A DNA stretch of 64,000 nt from Methylobacterium sp. SyP6R (GTDB lineage Bacteria; Pseudomonadota; Alphaproteobacteria; Rhizobiales; Beijerinckiaceae): positions 4,002,001-4,066,000 of the forward strand of contig NZ_JAAQRC020000001.1 of assembly GCF_019216885.1 (NCBI RefSeq), written 5' to 3'. The position numbers and the translations under genes were made by a program. Of this stretch, positions 36,497 to 45,814 are shown one piece after another. The notes beneath the pieces are model-generated. The model saw only the letters and a list, made by a program, of their open reading frames with translations, made no database searches and had not been told where the DNA came from. Within the stretch, counting starts at the first letter, position 1, and each line of letters opens with the position of its first letter.

Positions 36497-37927
36497 ATGG
36501 CGGTCATCGCGGCCTTCGTGGTCAACGCGGTCCTCAACCTGGCCCTCGGCCTGCTCATCGCGCAGATCCTGGGGCCGGCGGATTTCGGCCGCTTCGCCCT
36601 CGGTACGGCCGGCGCCGTGGTGCTCAACATCCTGCTGTTCGAGTGGCTGCGCCTCTCGGCGACGCGCTTCTACTCGGCCCGGGTGCGGGAGGCGGAGCCG
36701 TGGATCCGCGCCATGCTCGACCGGGCCTATGCGGCGACCGCCCTCGGCCTTTCGGGTGCGGCGCTGCTGGCGCTGGCCGGCCGGCCCCTCGTCGGCGAGC
36801 CGGCCCTGCTCGCCGCCGCCGCGGCCGGGGCGGCGGTCGGCATCGGGCTGTTCGACTACCAGGCGGCGCTCGCCCGCGCCCGCTTCGTCGGCGGGCTGTA
36901 TCTGCGCCTCGTGCTGATCAAGAACGGCCTCGCCCTGGTGCTGATGGTCGCCACTGCCTGGACGACGCGGGATGCCGCCGCGGTGATGCTCGCCGGGGGC
37001 CTGAGCCAGTTCCTCGCCGCCTTCCTCATCCGCCGGGCGCTTGCGGACCCGCCCACGTCCCACGACGCGGCCCGCCGCCGCGAGACGCTGCGGCTGTTCA
37101 TGGCCTACGGCCTGCCGGTGGTCGCCGCCAACGTGGTCTATCAGCTGATGCCCTTCGCCAATCGCTCGGCGGTCGCGGCCGCCGCGGGCTTCGCCGAGGC
37201 GGGCTACTTCTCCCTCGCCGCGGATATCGGCGGGCGGATCTTCAGCACGCTGGGCGCCGCCCTCGACCTGCTGCTGTTCCAGATCGCCGTGCTGGCCGCC
37301 GAGACCCACGGCCACGAGGCCGGCGAGGAGCAGGTCGCCCGCAACGGCGCCGTGGTGCTGGCGCTGATCCTGCCGAGCGCCGCCGGCTTCTGGGCTCTGG
37401 CCCCGGCACTCGAGGCGATCGCCGTGCCGGCGGCCTATCGCGGCCATTTCGTGGATTACACGCTGCTGCTGCTCCCGGGCCTCGTCGCCCTGGCGCTGAT
37501 GAATTTCGCCCTCAATCCGATCTTCCAGATCCGCCGCCGCACCCTGCCGCTCGTGGCGGCAGGCCTCGTCGGGGCGCTGGTCAACCTCGCGGCGGCCCTC
37601 GCGCTCGCTCCGCCCTTCGGCTCCCACGGCATCGCCGCGGCGCAATCGCTGGGCTTCCTCGCCGCGATGCTGTTCCTCGGGGTTCGCGCCCTCACCGGAC
37701 CGGGCCGCCTGCGGATGGCCTGGCGCGATCCGCTCGCCGTCGTGCTCGCCACCGTGGCGATGACGGGCGCGATCCTTCCCTTGCGCGGGCTCGACCCCTG
37801 GCTCGCCCTGCCGGCCTGCATCGCCGTCGGCGGCCTCGTCTACGGCGCCCTGGTCTGGCGCTTCGACATCGCGGGGTTGCGGACGGCGGTGGTCGCGCGG
37901 TTCGGGCGGGCGGTGCCGGCGGAGTAG
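36497..37927 (+). CDS. polysaccharide flippase (Wzx/MVF-like)
   Basis: A 476-residue polytopic membrane protein with about twelve hydrophobic helices and the opening AAFVVNAVLNLALGLLIAQILGPADFGRFALG, where the GP.dFG.fal signature is typical of lipopolysaccharide and exopolysaccharide flippases of the MOP superfamily. It should turn lipid-linked sugar repeat units across the inner membrane. Its neighbour is a GT4 glycosyltransferase. No ribosome binding site is evident at the ATG, and the frame stays open for about 20 codons upstream, so the true N-terminus may be slightly longer. Confidence 0.85.
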   Translation: MAVIAAFVVNAVLNLALGLLIAQILGPADFGRFALGTAGAVVLNILLFEWLRLSATRFYSARVREAEPWIRAMLDRAYAATALGLSGAALLALAGRPLVGEPALLAAAAAGAAVGIGLFDYQAALARARFVGGLYLRLVLIKNGLALVLMVATAWTTRDAAAVMLAGGLSQFLAAFLIRRALADPPTSHDAARRRETLRLFMAYGLPVVAANVVYQLMPFANRSAVAAAAGFAEAGYFSLAADIGGRIFSTLGAALDLLLFQIAVLAAETHGHEAGEEQVARNGAVVLALILPSAAGFWALAPALEAIAVPAAYRGHFVDYTLLLLPGLVALALMNFALNPIFQIRRRTLPLVAAGLVGALVNLAAALALAPPFGSHGIAAAQSLGFLAAMLFLGVRALTGPGRLRMAWRDPLAVVLATVAMTGAILPLRGLDPWLALPACIAVGGLVYGALVWRFDIAGLRTAVVARFGRAVPAE

Positions 37928-38059
37928 GGGCGCGGGCGAAGCGATGGCAGCCCGATCTGCCGTCGGCGCCTCCGCTTGCAACCCGCCCCGGTTGCCCGCA
38001 ATGATCCGCCCCCCGACCGCGCCACCCGGCGCGATCCCGCCCAGCGAGTGAGCGCCGCG

Positions 38060-39238
38060 ATGAGCATCTACCAGCCCCGGAGCGAGGCGGAGGCCGCCGC
38101 CCTGATCGGCGCGGCGGCGGCGCGGCGCGAGCGGCTGCGGCTCGTCGGCGGCGGTACCCGGGCGGGGATCGGGCGGCCCGCGCAGGATGAGGCCACGTTC
38201 TCGGCGGCGGGGCTCACCGGCATCACCCTGTACGAACCGGCCGAGCTCGTCATCGCGGCCCGGGCCGGGACGCCGCTCGCCGAGGTCGAGGCGCGGCTTG
38301 CCGAGGGCGGCCAGATGCTGCCCTTCGAGCCGATGGATCACCGCGCGATCCTCGGCACCGCCGGCGAGCCGACGATCGGCGCGATCGCGGCCGGCAACAT
38401 CTCGGGCCCGCGGCGGATCGCCGGGGGCGCCGCCCGCGACAGCCTGATCGGCGTGCGCTTCGTCAACGGGCGTGGGGAGGCGGTGAAGTCCGGCGGCCGG
38501 GTGATGAAGAACGTCACCGGGCTCGACCTCGTGAAGCTGATGGCCGGGTCGTGGGGCACGCTCGGCTTCCTCACCGAGGTCACCTTCAAGGTGCTGCCCG
38601 TCCCCGAACGCACCGCCACCCTGGTGCTCGCCGGCCTCGACGATTCCCGCGCGATCGAGGCGATGAGCCTCGCCCTCGGCTCACCCTTCGAGATCACCGG
38701 CGCCGCCCATCTGCCGGAGGGGATCGACGGACCCGCCCGCACATTCCTGCGCATCGAGGGATTTTCCGCCTCCGTCGATTACCGCCTCGGCCGGCTGACC
38801 CGCCTGCTGCGCGGCTTCGGCGCTCCCGACACGATCGAGGGCGAGGCCGCCGCCACGCCATGGCGCAGGGTGCGCGACGTGCTGCCCTTCGCCGGCGGCG
38901 ACGAGGCGGTGTGGCGCCTCTCGACCGCGCCGAGCCGCGGTCCCGCGGTGGCGGCCGCCGTCGCGGCGGCCCGGCCGGCGCGCTGGTTCTACGATTGGGG
39001 CGGCGGCCTCGTCTGGCTCGCGACGGCGGCGACCGGCGATGCGGGCGCTGCCGACGTGCGGGCGGCCCTCGGCGGCGCCGGCCACGCGACGCTGGTGCGG
39101 GCGCCCCATTCCATCCGGGCAGCGGTGCCGGTCTTCGAGCCCCTGCCCGAGCCGCTGATGCGGATCACCGCCGGCCTCAAGGCCGCGCACGACCCCGCCG
39201 GCCTGTTCAATCCGGGGCGGATGTACGCGGGGATTTGA
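38060..39238 (+). CDS. glcE: glycolate oxidase FAD-binding subunit
   Basis: A 392-residue protein of the GlcE family with a PCMH-type FAD-binding domain (LRLVGGGTRAGIGRP, GTAGEPTIGAIAAGNISGPRRIAGGAARDSLIGV, KNVTGLDLVKLMAGSWGTLGFLTEV) and a shortened C-terminal domain ending LFNPGRMYAGI. GlcE forms the glycolate dehydrogenase with GlcD and GlcF, oxidising glycolate to glyoxylate. Neither glcD nor glcF is adjacent, which is unusual because the three normally form an operon. The subunits may be encoded elsewhere. Confidence 0.88.
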   Translation: MSIYQPRSEAEAAALIGAAAARRERLRLVGGGTRAGIGRPAQDEATFSAAGLTGITLYEPAELVIAARAGTPLAEVEARLAEGGQMLPFEPMDHRAILGTAGEPTIGAIAAGNISGPRRIAGGAARDSLIGVRFVNGRGEAVKSGGRVMKNVTGLDLVKLMAGSWGTLGFLTEVTFKVLPVPERTATLVLAGLDDSRAIEAMSLALGSPFEITGAAHLPEGIDGPARTFLRIEGFSASVDYRLGRLTRLLRGFGAPDTIEGEAAATPWRRVRDVLPFAGGDEAVWRLSTAPSRGPAVAAAVAAARPARWFYDWGGGLVWLATAATGDAGAADVRAALGGAGHATLVRAPHSIRAAVPVFEPLPEPLMRITAGLKAAHDPAGLFNPGRMYAGI

Positions 39239-39259
39239 GCCGATGAGGAGCCGCCGGTC

Positions 39260-39670
39260 ATGAGCGTCATCTCGCATGTTTGCCTCGGCACCGCCGACCT
39301 CGCCCGCGCCTTTCCCTTCTACGCCGCGTTGTTCGACGAGCTCGGCCTGAAACTCCGCTTCAACGAGCCGGACCAGGGTTGGGCCGGCTGGATGCCCCGC
39401 GACGCCGACCGGCCCCTGCTGATCGTCGGCCGACCCTGGAACGGAGAGGCGCCCGATCCGGGCAACGGCCCCATGACCGCGCTGACGGTCCGCTCCCGGG
39501 CGAGCGTCGACCGCTGCCACGCCCTGGCGCTGGCGGCGGGCGGCACCTGCGAGGGACCGCCCGGACTGCGGCCGCACTACCATCCGGCCTATTACGGCGC
39601 GTATTTTCGCGATCTCGACGGCAACAAGCTCTGTGTCGTGTGCCACGAGCCCGACGAGGATGGGCGGTAA
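39260..39670 (+). CDS. VOC family protein (glyoxalase/bleomycin-resistance fold)
   Basis: A 136-residue single VOC domain: VISHVCLGTADLARAFPFYAALFDELG and the C-terminal HYHPAYYGAYFRDLDGNKLCVVCHEP. Metal ligands are His7 and the Tyr/Asp region of the last strand. The substrate is unknown; relatives include lactoylglutathione lyase-like and dioxygenase-like proteins. It starts 21 bases after glcE and is probably co-transcribed with it. Confidence 0.88.
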   Translation: MSVISHVCLGTADLARAFPFYAALFDELGLKLRFNEPDQGWAGWMPRDADRPLLIVGRPWNGEAPDPGNGPMTALTVRSRASVDRCHALALAAGGTCEGPPGLRPHYHPAYYGAYFRDLDGNKLCVVCHEPDEDGR

Positions 39671-39763
39671 GGGGATGCGGAGAGGCCCGGTCCGCTGCTA
39701 CGGGGGACCGGCCGCGACATCTCTGCAGCGGACCTGATCCTCTCTCATGCGTTCCTGCCCTCG

Positions 39764-40663
39764 ATGACGTTCCGCCTCGCCCACCTCACCGATCCCCATG
39801 TCGGGCCGCTCTCCCGCCCGCGCCTGCGCCAGCTGATGAGCAAGCGCGCCACCGGCTGGGTCAACTGGAGCCGCGGCCGCAAGCTCACCCACGACATGGA
39901 GATCCTGGCCGCCCTGGTGGCCGATCTGCGCGCGAGCGCCCCCGACCACATCGCCTGCACCGGCGACCTGTGCAACATCGGCCTGCCGAGCGAGTGGGAG
40001 ACCGCCCGCACCTTCATGGAGGGGCTGGGCGAGCCCGGCTTCGTCAGCTTCGTGCCCGGCAATCACGACGCCTATGTCCGCGGCTCGCTGAAGGGGCTCC
40101 TCGACGCGGTGGCTCCCTGGACCCGGGACGATGCCGGCCGCGACAAGGCGTTTCCTTACTTGCGCCGGCGCGGGCCCCTGGCGCTGGTCGGACTGTCCTC
40201 GGCGATCCCGACCGCGCCCTTCGTGGCGACCGGGCGCCTCGGCTCCGACCAGATCCGGGCCGCCGAGCGGATGCTGGCGGCGCTCGCCGCCGAGCCCGAG
40301 CGGCCGTGCCGGGTGGTGATGATCCACCATCCGCCGCATGTCGGCGGCGCCAAGGCGGGGCGCAACCTGACCGACGCCCACGCCTTCGAGGCGATGATCG
40401 GCCGGGTCGGTGCCGACCTCGTGCTGCACGGCCACAACCATGTCGGCTCGGTCGCCTTCCTGATGGCCCCGGGCGGGCGGCGCGTTCCGGTGATCGGCGC
40501 GCCTTCGGCCTCGGCCCGGGGCGGGACGCTCAAGCATTGCGCCGGCTACCACCTCTACGAGATCGAGCGCACCGGCTCCGGCTTCTCCCTCACCGCCACG
40601 TTGCGCGGCATCCTGCCGGACGGGGCCCTGGGCGATCTCGGCACCCTGACGCTCCGGGGCTGA
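39764..40663 (+). CDS. calcineurin-type metallophosphoesterase
   Basis: A 299-residue phosphoesterase with the full metal-ligand set: LAHLTDPHVG (D, H), CTGDLCN (GD), FVPGNHDAY (GNHD), VVMIHHPP (H) and VLHGHNHV (GHxH). Members of this branch hydrolyse cyclic nucleotides or phosphodiesters in the cytoplasm. The insert between GD and GNHD is of normal size. The substrate is not predictable. Confidence 0.9.
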   Translation: MTFRLAHLTDPHVGPLSRPRLRQLMSKRATGWVNWSRGRKLTHDMEILAALVADLRASAPDHIACTGDLCNIGLPSEWETARTFMEGLGEPGFVSFVPGNHDAYVRGSLKGLLDAVAPWTRDDAGRDKAFPYLRRRGPLALVGLSSAIPTAPFVATGRLGSDQIRAAERMLAALAAEPERPCRVVMIHHPPHVGGAKAGRNLTDAHAFEAMIGRVGADLVLHGHNHVGSVAFLMAPGGRRVPVIGAPSASARGGTLKHCAGYHLYEIERTGSGFSLTATLRGILPDGALGDLGTLTLRG

Positions 40664-40888
40664 GACCGGTCTGCTTCGAAATCGCGTGTGATGTCCCGGC
40701 TCGACGGAGCCGTCTCGACGCCCCCACCGCGACGGCGGGTCGGGACCGGATCTCGACGTTGCGTGCTGCTCTGCTTGAGCCTGCGTGAGTGCTGGGCCTG
40801 GGAAAGTGTTTTGCGGTTTTTCCCGTTTCGAGCTAAGGTCATGCCGCTGTAAAAGAGGCGCACGCTGATTCGACGGGAGGCGAATTTG

Positions 40889-42535
40889 GTGTTCGTTCGG
40901 CAAAACGTCTGCGAGATGGGGTCGGATTGGGCCGATCCGATCCTGTGGTATGCCCGTGCCGTCGCGGAGATGAAGAAGAGGCCGCTGGCCCATCCGCTGG
41001 CCTGGCGTTTCTACGGCGCGATCCACGGCTTCGACCGGACGCTCTGGACGGAACTGGATCAGCTGGCACCGTCCGATACGCTCCCGAATTCCGACCTGAT
41101 CGAGAAATTCTGGAATCAGTGCCAGCATGGCAGCTGGTATTTCCTGCCGTGGCATCGGGGTTATCTCTGGGCCTTCGAGGCCGTGGTCCGCGACGTGGTG
41201 CACGGCCTGAAGGGACCCGCTGACTGGGCGCTGCCCTACTGGAATTATTTCGGGCCGAACCAGAACGCATTGCCGCCCGCCTTCGCGTCGCAGGACTGGC
41301 CGGACGGGAAGGGCGACAATCCGCTCTTCGTGCAACGGCGCTACGGCCCCTACGGGGACGGCAACGTCTTCGTCCTGCTCGACGTGGTCGACCTCGACGC
41401 CCTGGATAAGCCCCAGTTCACGGGCGTCGCCAATGGCGGCGATCCCGGGTTCGGCGGCGTCGATACCGGATTCTCGCATGGCGGCCCGGTGCACGGGGGC
41501 ATCGAATCGCAGCCGCACGATCAGGTGCACGGCCTCGTCGGCGGGCGCCGGAAGGGAACGATCTCCCCCGGCCTGATGTCCAAGCCGGCCACGGCCGGCC
41601 TCGACCCGATCTTCTGGCTGCATCACGCCAACATCGATCGGCTCTGGCAGGTCTGGCGCCGGCGCGCCCCGGGCCACGCCGATCCGAGCGCGGCGGCGTG
41701 GACCGGCGGTCCGGCGACGCTCGGCCAGCGTCCCTTCGTGATGCCCGTGCCAGGCGCTCAGGGCGGCTGGACCGACTGGAGCTTCACCCCCGGCCAGACC
41801 GAGAGCACGACGGAACTCGGATACGAATACGACGATGTCTCGACCGGCGAGGTCGCGGCGGCTGCCCTTCGCTCCGAGCCCCTCGCGCAGGTCGCCGCGG
41901 CGAGCGCTCCCCGGGGTGGCGCCGGCCGGGGGAGTACCGGCCAGGGGAGCACGGGCAAGGGGAGCACGGGCAAGGAGAGTTCGGCCATGGCCGCTGGAAA
42001 GACAGTCGAGCTGATCGGGGCGAGCCAGGCCGCGATCCCTGTCGTCGGGGCGCAGGCGCAGGCCTCCGTCGCCCTCGAGCCGGAGGCGCGCAAGCGAGTC
42101 TCCGCCGGGCTGGCGGCCTCGGCCCGGGGCGTCTCGCCTCAAGCCGCTTCCGCCCAGAACGCTTCTCCCCAAGGCGCCGCGCCCGCCCGACCCGAGCGCG
42201 TCCTGCTCAACCTCGAGAACGTCCGCGGCCACACGGATGCGGTGGTGTTCCGGGTCTATGTCGGCCCCCAGGGGACCGATCCCTCCGGCAGGCCGGAATG
42301 CCTGGCGGGCAGCGTCGGCCTGTTCGGCGTCACCGAGGCGAGCGAGCGGGACGGTCCCCACGGCGGCAGCGGCCTGACCTACGTCCTCGACATCACCCCG
42401 ATCGTCGAGGCGATGCACCTGAACCGGGATCTCGAGGCCGACAAGCTCGACGTGCGCATCGTGCCGGTGGACTCCGTGCCCGAGGAAGCGAAGATCACGA
42501 TCGGGCGGGTCGGCGTGTTCCGCCAGGGCCGCTAG
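40889..42535 (+). CDS. tyrosinase family copper oxidase
   Basis: A 548-residue type-3 copper protein. CuA ligands are His46 (YGAIHGFDR), His80 (QCQHGSWYF) and His89 (LPWHRGYLWAFE); CuB ligands are His210 and His214 (PHDQVHGLVGG) and a His in LDPIFWLHHANIDRLWQVW (245/246). It should oxidise phenols to quinones. After the catalytic domain there is a low-complexity linker of GSTGQGSTGKGSTGKE type and an Ala/Ser-rich stretch, then a beta-rich C-terminal domain that in plant-type enzymes shields the active site. No signal peptide. GGGAGG lies 8 bases before GTG 40889; a TTG three bases earlier is an alternative start. Confidence 0.9.
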   Translation: MFVRQNVCEMGSDWADPILWYARAVAEMKKRPLAHPLAWRFYGAIHGFDRTLWTELDQLAPSDTLPNSDLIEKFWNQCQHGSWYFLPWHRGYLWAFEAVVRDVVHGLKGPADWALPYWNYFGPNQNALPPAFASQDWPDGKGDNPLFVQRRYGPYGDGNVFVLLDVVDLDALDKPQFTGVANGGDPGFGGVDTGFSHGGPVHGGIESQPHDQVHGLVGGRRKGTISPGLMSKPATAGLDPIFWLHHANIDRLWQVWRRRAPGHADPSAAAWTGGPATLGQRPFVMPVPGAQGGWTDWSFTPGQTESTTELGYEYDDVSTGEVAAAALRSEPLAQVAAASAPRGGAGRGSTGQGSTGKGSTGKESSAMAAGKTVELIGASQAAIPVVGAQAQASVALEPEARKRVSAGLAASARGVSPQAASAQNASPQGAAPARPERVLLNLENVRGHTDAVVFRVYVGPQGTDPSGRPECLAGSVGLFGVTEASERDGPHGGSGLTYVLDITPIVEAMHLNRDLEADKLDVRIVPVDSVPEEAKITIGRVGVFRQGR

Positions 42536-42645
42536 GGCGCGTCACGATCGGGCGGCCAGCGCGAATTTCTCCAAGTCCTCGTTGAGATCGGTCCCATCGA
42601 CGAGCCGGTATCCACATCGTCGGACAATGCTCCAAGGGGGATGCC

Positions 42646-43467
42646 ATGACTCCTGCCGCCCGCGAGCGATGGGGCATCCGGGGCCCGGTCCTTGCGGTCA
42701 GTGCCGCCGCCTGGGCGCTGCTGGCTGCGGCACCGCCCGGATGGACCCTGCCGGAATCCTGCGCCGCCGCCTGGCGACCGCCATCGTCCGACGACGTCAT
42801 CCTGGCCCTTTCGCTCAATCCGCCCGGATCTCTCGCGGCGGCCTGGATCCTGATGCTCGCGGCGATGATGGGGCCGATCCTGGTTGCGCCCCTCGGCCAC
42901 CTGCGCGGCCGCAGCCTCGCTTCCCGGAGAGGCCGCTCCCTCGCCCTCTTCCTCGCCGGCTACGCGGCGGCCTGGAGCGTCGCGGGGATCGGCCTGGCGG
43001 CCCTGGCCCTGACCCTGCGGCTGAGCGCGCCCAGCGTGGCGCCGGTGCCGGCCCTCCTCGCAATCCTGGTCTGGCAGGCCTCGCCCGCCAAGCAGACCTG
43101 CCTCAACCGCTGTCACGATCGACCCGCCCTGTCCGCCTTCGGCGTCGCGGCGGATCGCGACGCCGCGCGGTTCGGGCTGGTCCACGGGGTGTGGTGCGTC
43201 GGGTCCTGCTGGCCGCTGATGCTGGCGATGCTGCTGCCTTCCGACGGTCACCTCGTCGCGATGATCGCGCTGGCCGGGTGGCTCCTGGCCGAGCGCGTGG
43301 CGCCCGCGGTTCCGCCGGGGTGGCGCTGGCATCCCTGGCGCGGCGGTCCGGTCCTGCGCATCGCCGCCGGGTTCGCGGCCGCCGCATGGTCGCGGCTCGC
43401 GACGCGGGTCGCATCGCCCCCGTCGCTCGTCGCGGCGCCGATCCCGCCGCCCGGAAATGCCCCCTGA
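42646..43467 (+). CDS. DUF2182 family membrane protein
   Basis: A 273-residue polytopic protein with about seven hydrophobic segments. The family hallmarks are the cysteine motifs PAKQTCLNRCH near residue 147 and VHGVWCVGSCWPLMLAM near 186-200, which look like metal ligands next to or in the membrane. DUF2182 proteins are thought to be metal-related, but no function is established. It follows the tyrosinase gene by 110 bases on the same strand. ATG 42646 has AAGGGGG upstream. Confidence 0.8.
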   Translation: MTPAARERWGIRGPVLAVSAAAWALLAAAPPGWTLPESCAAAWRPPSSDDVILALSLNPPGSLAAAWILMLAAMMGPILVAPLGHLRGRSLASRRGRSLALFLAGYAAAWSVAGIGLAALALTLRLSAPSVAPVPALLAILVWQASPAKQTCLNRCHDRPALSAFGVAADRDAARFGLVHGVWCVGSCWPLMLAMLLPSDGHLVAMIALAGWLLAERVAPAVPPGWRWHPWRGGPVLRIAAGFAAAAWSRLATRVASPPSLVAAPIPPPGNAP

Positions 43468-43641
43468 CGTCAGGTATCCGGTTTTTCGGGACCCGCGGCC
43501 GATCCGGCCTCTCGCGTAGCCCCGATGAGCAACCCCGGCGCCGTGAACGGCTCGGCGTTGCCCGGACGGCGGCGGCGGGGCGGCGGCTCTTGCCGGGGCC
43601 GGCGGTCGCCCCTGCACGGTCCGCCGCCCGACGCCTCCGGT

Positions 43642-45393
43642 TCAGCGGAAGAGCGAGAGGATGTTCTGGCTCGACGAGTTGGCGATCGACAGCGCCTGCA
43701 CCGCCAGCTGCTGCTGCGTCTGCAGCGCCTTCAGCTTCGTCGATTCCTCTTCCACGTCCGCGTCCACCAGGATGCCGATCGTGCGGTCGTTGGCCTTCAT
43801 CAGCGTATCGACGAAGGTCGATTGACCGTCGATCTGCGTCTTGTTGGCACCCAGCTTCGTACCCGCATCCGTCACCTTGCCGATCGCCTTGTCGACGGCC
43901 GTGATGATGTTCTGGAGGTCCTGGTCGCCGCTCGTGCCCACCAGCGTCGAGATGTCGAGATTGGCGACCGAGTACGACCCGCCGCTGGAATAGGTGCCGA
44001 CCGCAGTGTCGAGGATGCCCTGGGCCTGGGTGGTGCCGGCATCGGTGCCTGCGGCGTTGCGGGCGACCACGGTGCCGCCGGCGACCGCGTTGGTGGTCGC
44101 GTTCGCCAGGCCGAACGACGCATCCGCGGCGCTGACGATGATCGAGGCGGTCGAGGACGAGTTGGTCAGCGTCAGCTTGCCGCCGGCGAACGACGCCGAC
44201 ACCGTGCTGGCCGTCGCCGCGCTCAGGGTCGCGTTGAGCATCGCCGCCACGTCGGTGCCGTTGACCGACGTGTTGCTCGCCGAGGTCGCCGCACCGCCGA
44301 GCGCCGTGAAGCTCGCCGCGTTGAGGGTGATCGTCTTCGAGGTCGTGCCGTCGCTGATCGTAATCGCCTTCGAGCCCGACGACAGGTCGATGTTGCTGAA
44401 GGCGGTGCCGGTCACGATCGCCTGTTGCGCGCCCGCCGTCACCGTGCCGAAGCCGATATCGATCACCTTCTTGTTCGCCGACGGGTTGGCGAGCTGCACG
44501 TTGAGGGTCGTGGCCGCACCGGTGCCGGTGGTGGTGAAGTTGAGCCGGCCCGACGAATCGAGGCCCGCCGTGACCTTGCCGGCGAGATTGCCGTTGGCGG
44601 CGATCTGGTTGTTGAGGGCGGAGATGAACTCGCTGGTGGTGACCTGCGTCAGGTCCTTGGCGGCCGACTTGAGGGTGGCGGCGTTGAGGGTCAGGGTGCC
44701 GGCGACGCCGCCGACCGTCACGGAGAGCGAGACCTCGTTGGGGCCCGAGAAATCCGCCGTGCCGGTGCCCGAGCCGAACCCGGCGGTGCCGGTCAGCGAG
44801 GTCGAGGACAGCACCTGGGCGTTGGTCGCGGAGGTGGTGACGCTGGTCGAGTTCGCATCGTAGAGCTTGATGCTCTGCACGTTCACGGCGATCTGCGAGA
44901 AGGTGATCGTGCCGTTCGACGAGCGGGCGAAGCCCCCGACCACGTTCTGCGTCGCCTGGTAGGCGCTGTTGCTGGCCGATGAATTGACCGAGAGCCAGTT
45001 CTGGCCGCTGGCATTCGAGGAATCGGCGGTGGCCTTCATCTTCGACTGGATGGCGGCGATCTCGACCTGCACCTTCGAGCGGTCGACGCCCGGGGTCATC
45101 GCGGTCTGCAGCTTGGCCCGCATGTTCTGCAGGTCGTCGAGGATGCTGTTGAGGCCGTTATAGGCCGTATCGACCGACGAGGAGCCGAGGCCGAGCGAGT
45201 CCTTGACCGCACCCAGCGAGGCGTTGTCGGTGCGCACCGTGGTGGCGATCGACCAGTAGGCGGCATTGTCGGCGGCGGACGAGACGCGCTGGCCGGTCGA
45301 GACCCGGTTGCTGGTCGTGTCGAGCTGGTCGTTGATGCTCTTGAGGGTGGTGAGCGCCGTCAACGCGGCGGTGTTGGTCAGGAGGCTGGTCAC
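43642..45393 (-). CDS. fliC: flagellin
   Basis: A 583-residue flagellar filament protein. The conserved N-terminal D0/D1 part (MTSLLTNTAALTALTTLKSINDQLDTTSNRVSTGQRV) and C-terminal part (SIANSSSQNILSLFR) frame a Thr/Ser/Ala/Gly-rich, lysine-poor variable surface region of about 350 residues. It is secreted by the flagellar type III system. The start is GTG with GGAAG 10 bases upstream. No other flagellar genes are in the window. The long AT-richer leader upstream may hold post-transcriptional control sites. Confidence 0.96.
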   Translation of the reverse strand: MTSLLTNTAALTALTTLKSINDQLDTTSNRVSTGQRVSSAADNAAYWSIATTVRTDNASLGAVKDSLGLGSSSVDTAYNGLNSILDDLQNMRAKLQTAMTPGVDRSKVQVEIAAIQSKMKATADSSNASGQNWLSVNSSASNSAYQATQNVVGGFARSSNGTITFSQIAVNVQSIKLYDANSTSVTTSATNAQVLSSTSLTGTAGFGSGTGTADFSGPNEVSLSVTVGGVAGTLTLNAATLKSAAKDLTQVTTSEFISALNNQIAANGNLAGKVTAGLDSSGRLNFTTTGTGAATTLNVQLANPSANKKVIDIGFGTVTAGAQQAIVTGTAFSNIDLSSGSKAITISDGTTSKTITLNAASFTALGGAATSASNTSVNGTDVAAMLNATLSAATASTVSASFAGGKLTLTNSSSTASIIVSAADASFGLANATTNAVAGGTVVARNAAGTDAGTTQAQGILDTAVGTYSSGGSYSVANLDISTLVGTSGDQDLQNIITAVDKAIGKVTDAGTKLGANKTQIDGQSTFVDTLMKANDRTIGILVDADVEEESTKLKALQTQQQLAVQALSIANSSSQNILSLFR

Positions 45394-45814
45394 GGCTGGG
45401 GCTTCCAGTGCTTCACGGGGGCAGGAGTGTTCGGTTCACATCCGTGGATCAGGCATCCGGGCTTTTACCGGCAGGGCGGGCCGACATCATGTCTTGGATC
45501 CGATGGGTCCATCCGCCAAGCTTGCGTTCATTCTGAACGTTGCCGGAGTTTTTCTCCGGACACATGTATATGATAGCTAAAAAAGATTTTTATCGCGTTA
45601 ATACCATAAGAAATGAATGTGAAATATTCGGAATTACTATGTTATTTCTAGGTTGTACGAAGCGGGACCGCGACCGGGCGAACGATCTCGCGATGCGCAG
45701 ACCGACGCCGCGAGGCGGCACGGCGCGACGAGGGGCCGGCCTCCGGGGCCGGAAGCCCGGCCCCTCGCGCAGCCGCACCATTTCGACGGGGGGGGCGGCA
45801 TTGCCCCGTCGACG
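45394..45814. other. flagellin upstream region with an AT-rich island
   Basis: About 420 bases. 45540-45660 is strikingly AT-rich for this genome (ATGTATATGATAGCTAAAAAAG and onward) and is preceded by a short hairpin CCGGAG-TTTTT-CTCCGG (45543-45559). 45733-45771 forms a strong GC hairpin (GAGGGGCCGG ... CCGGCCCCTC). The flagellin promoter should be near the AT-rich part. No gene was recognised. Confidence 0.5.

Noticed and set aside
36497-42535. One large exopolysaccharide cluster from the glycosyltransferase to the tyrosinase gene.
   Set aside because: Only the GT4 and flippase genes fit; glcE, VOC, phosphoesterase and tyrosinase genes have unrelated functions and separate spacing.
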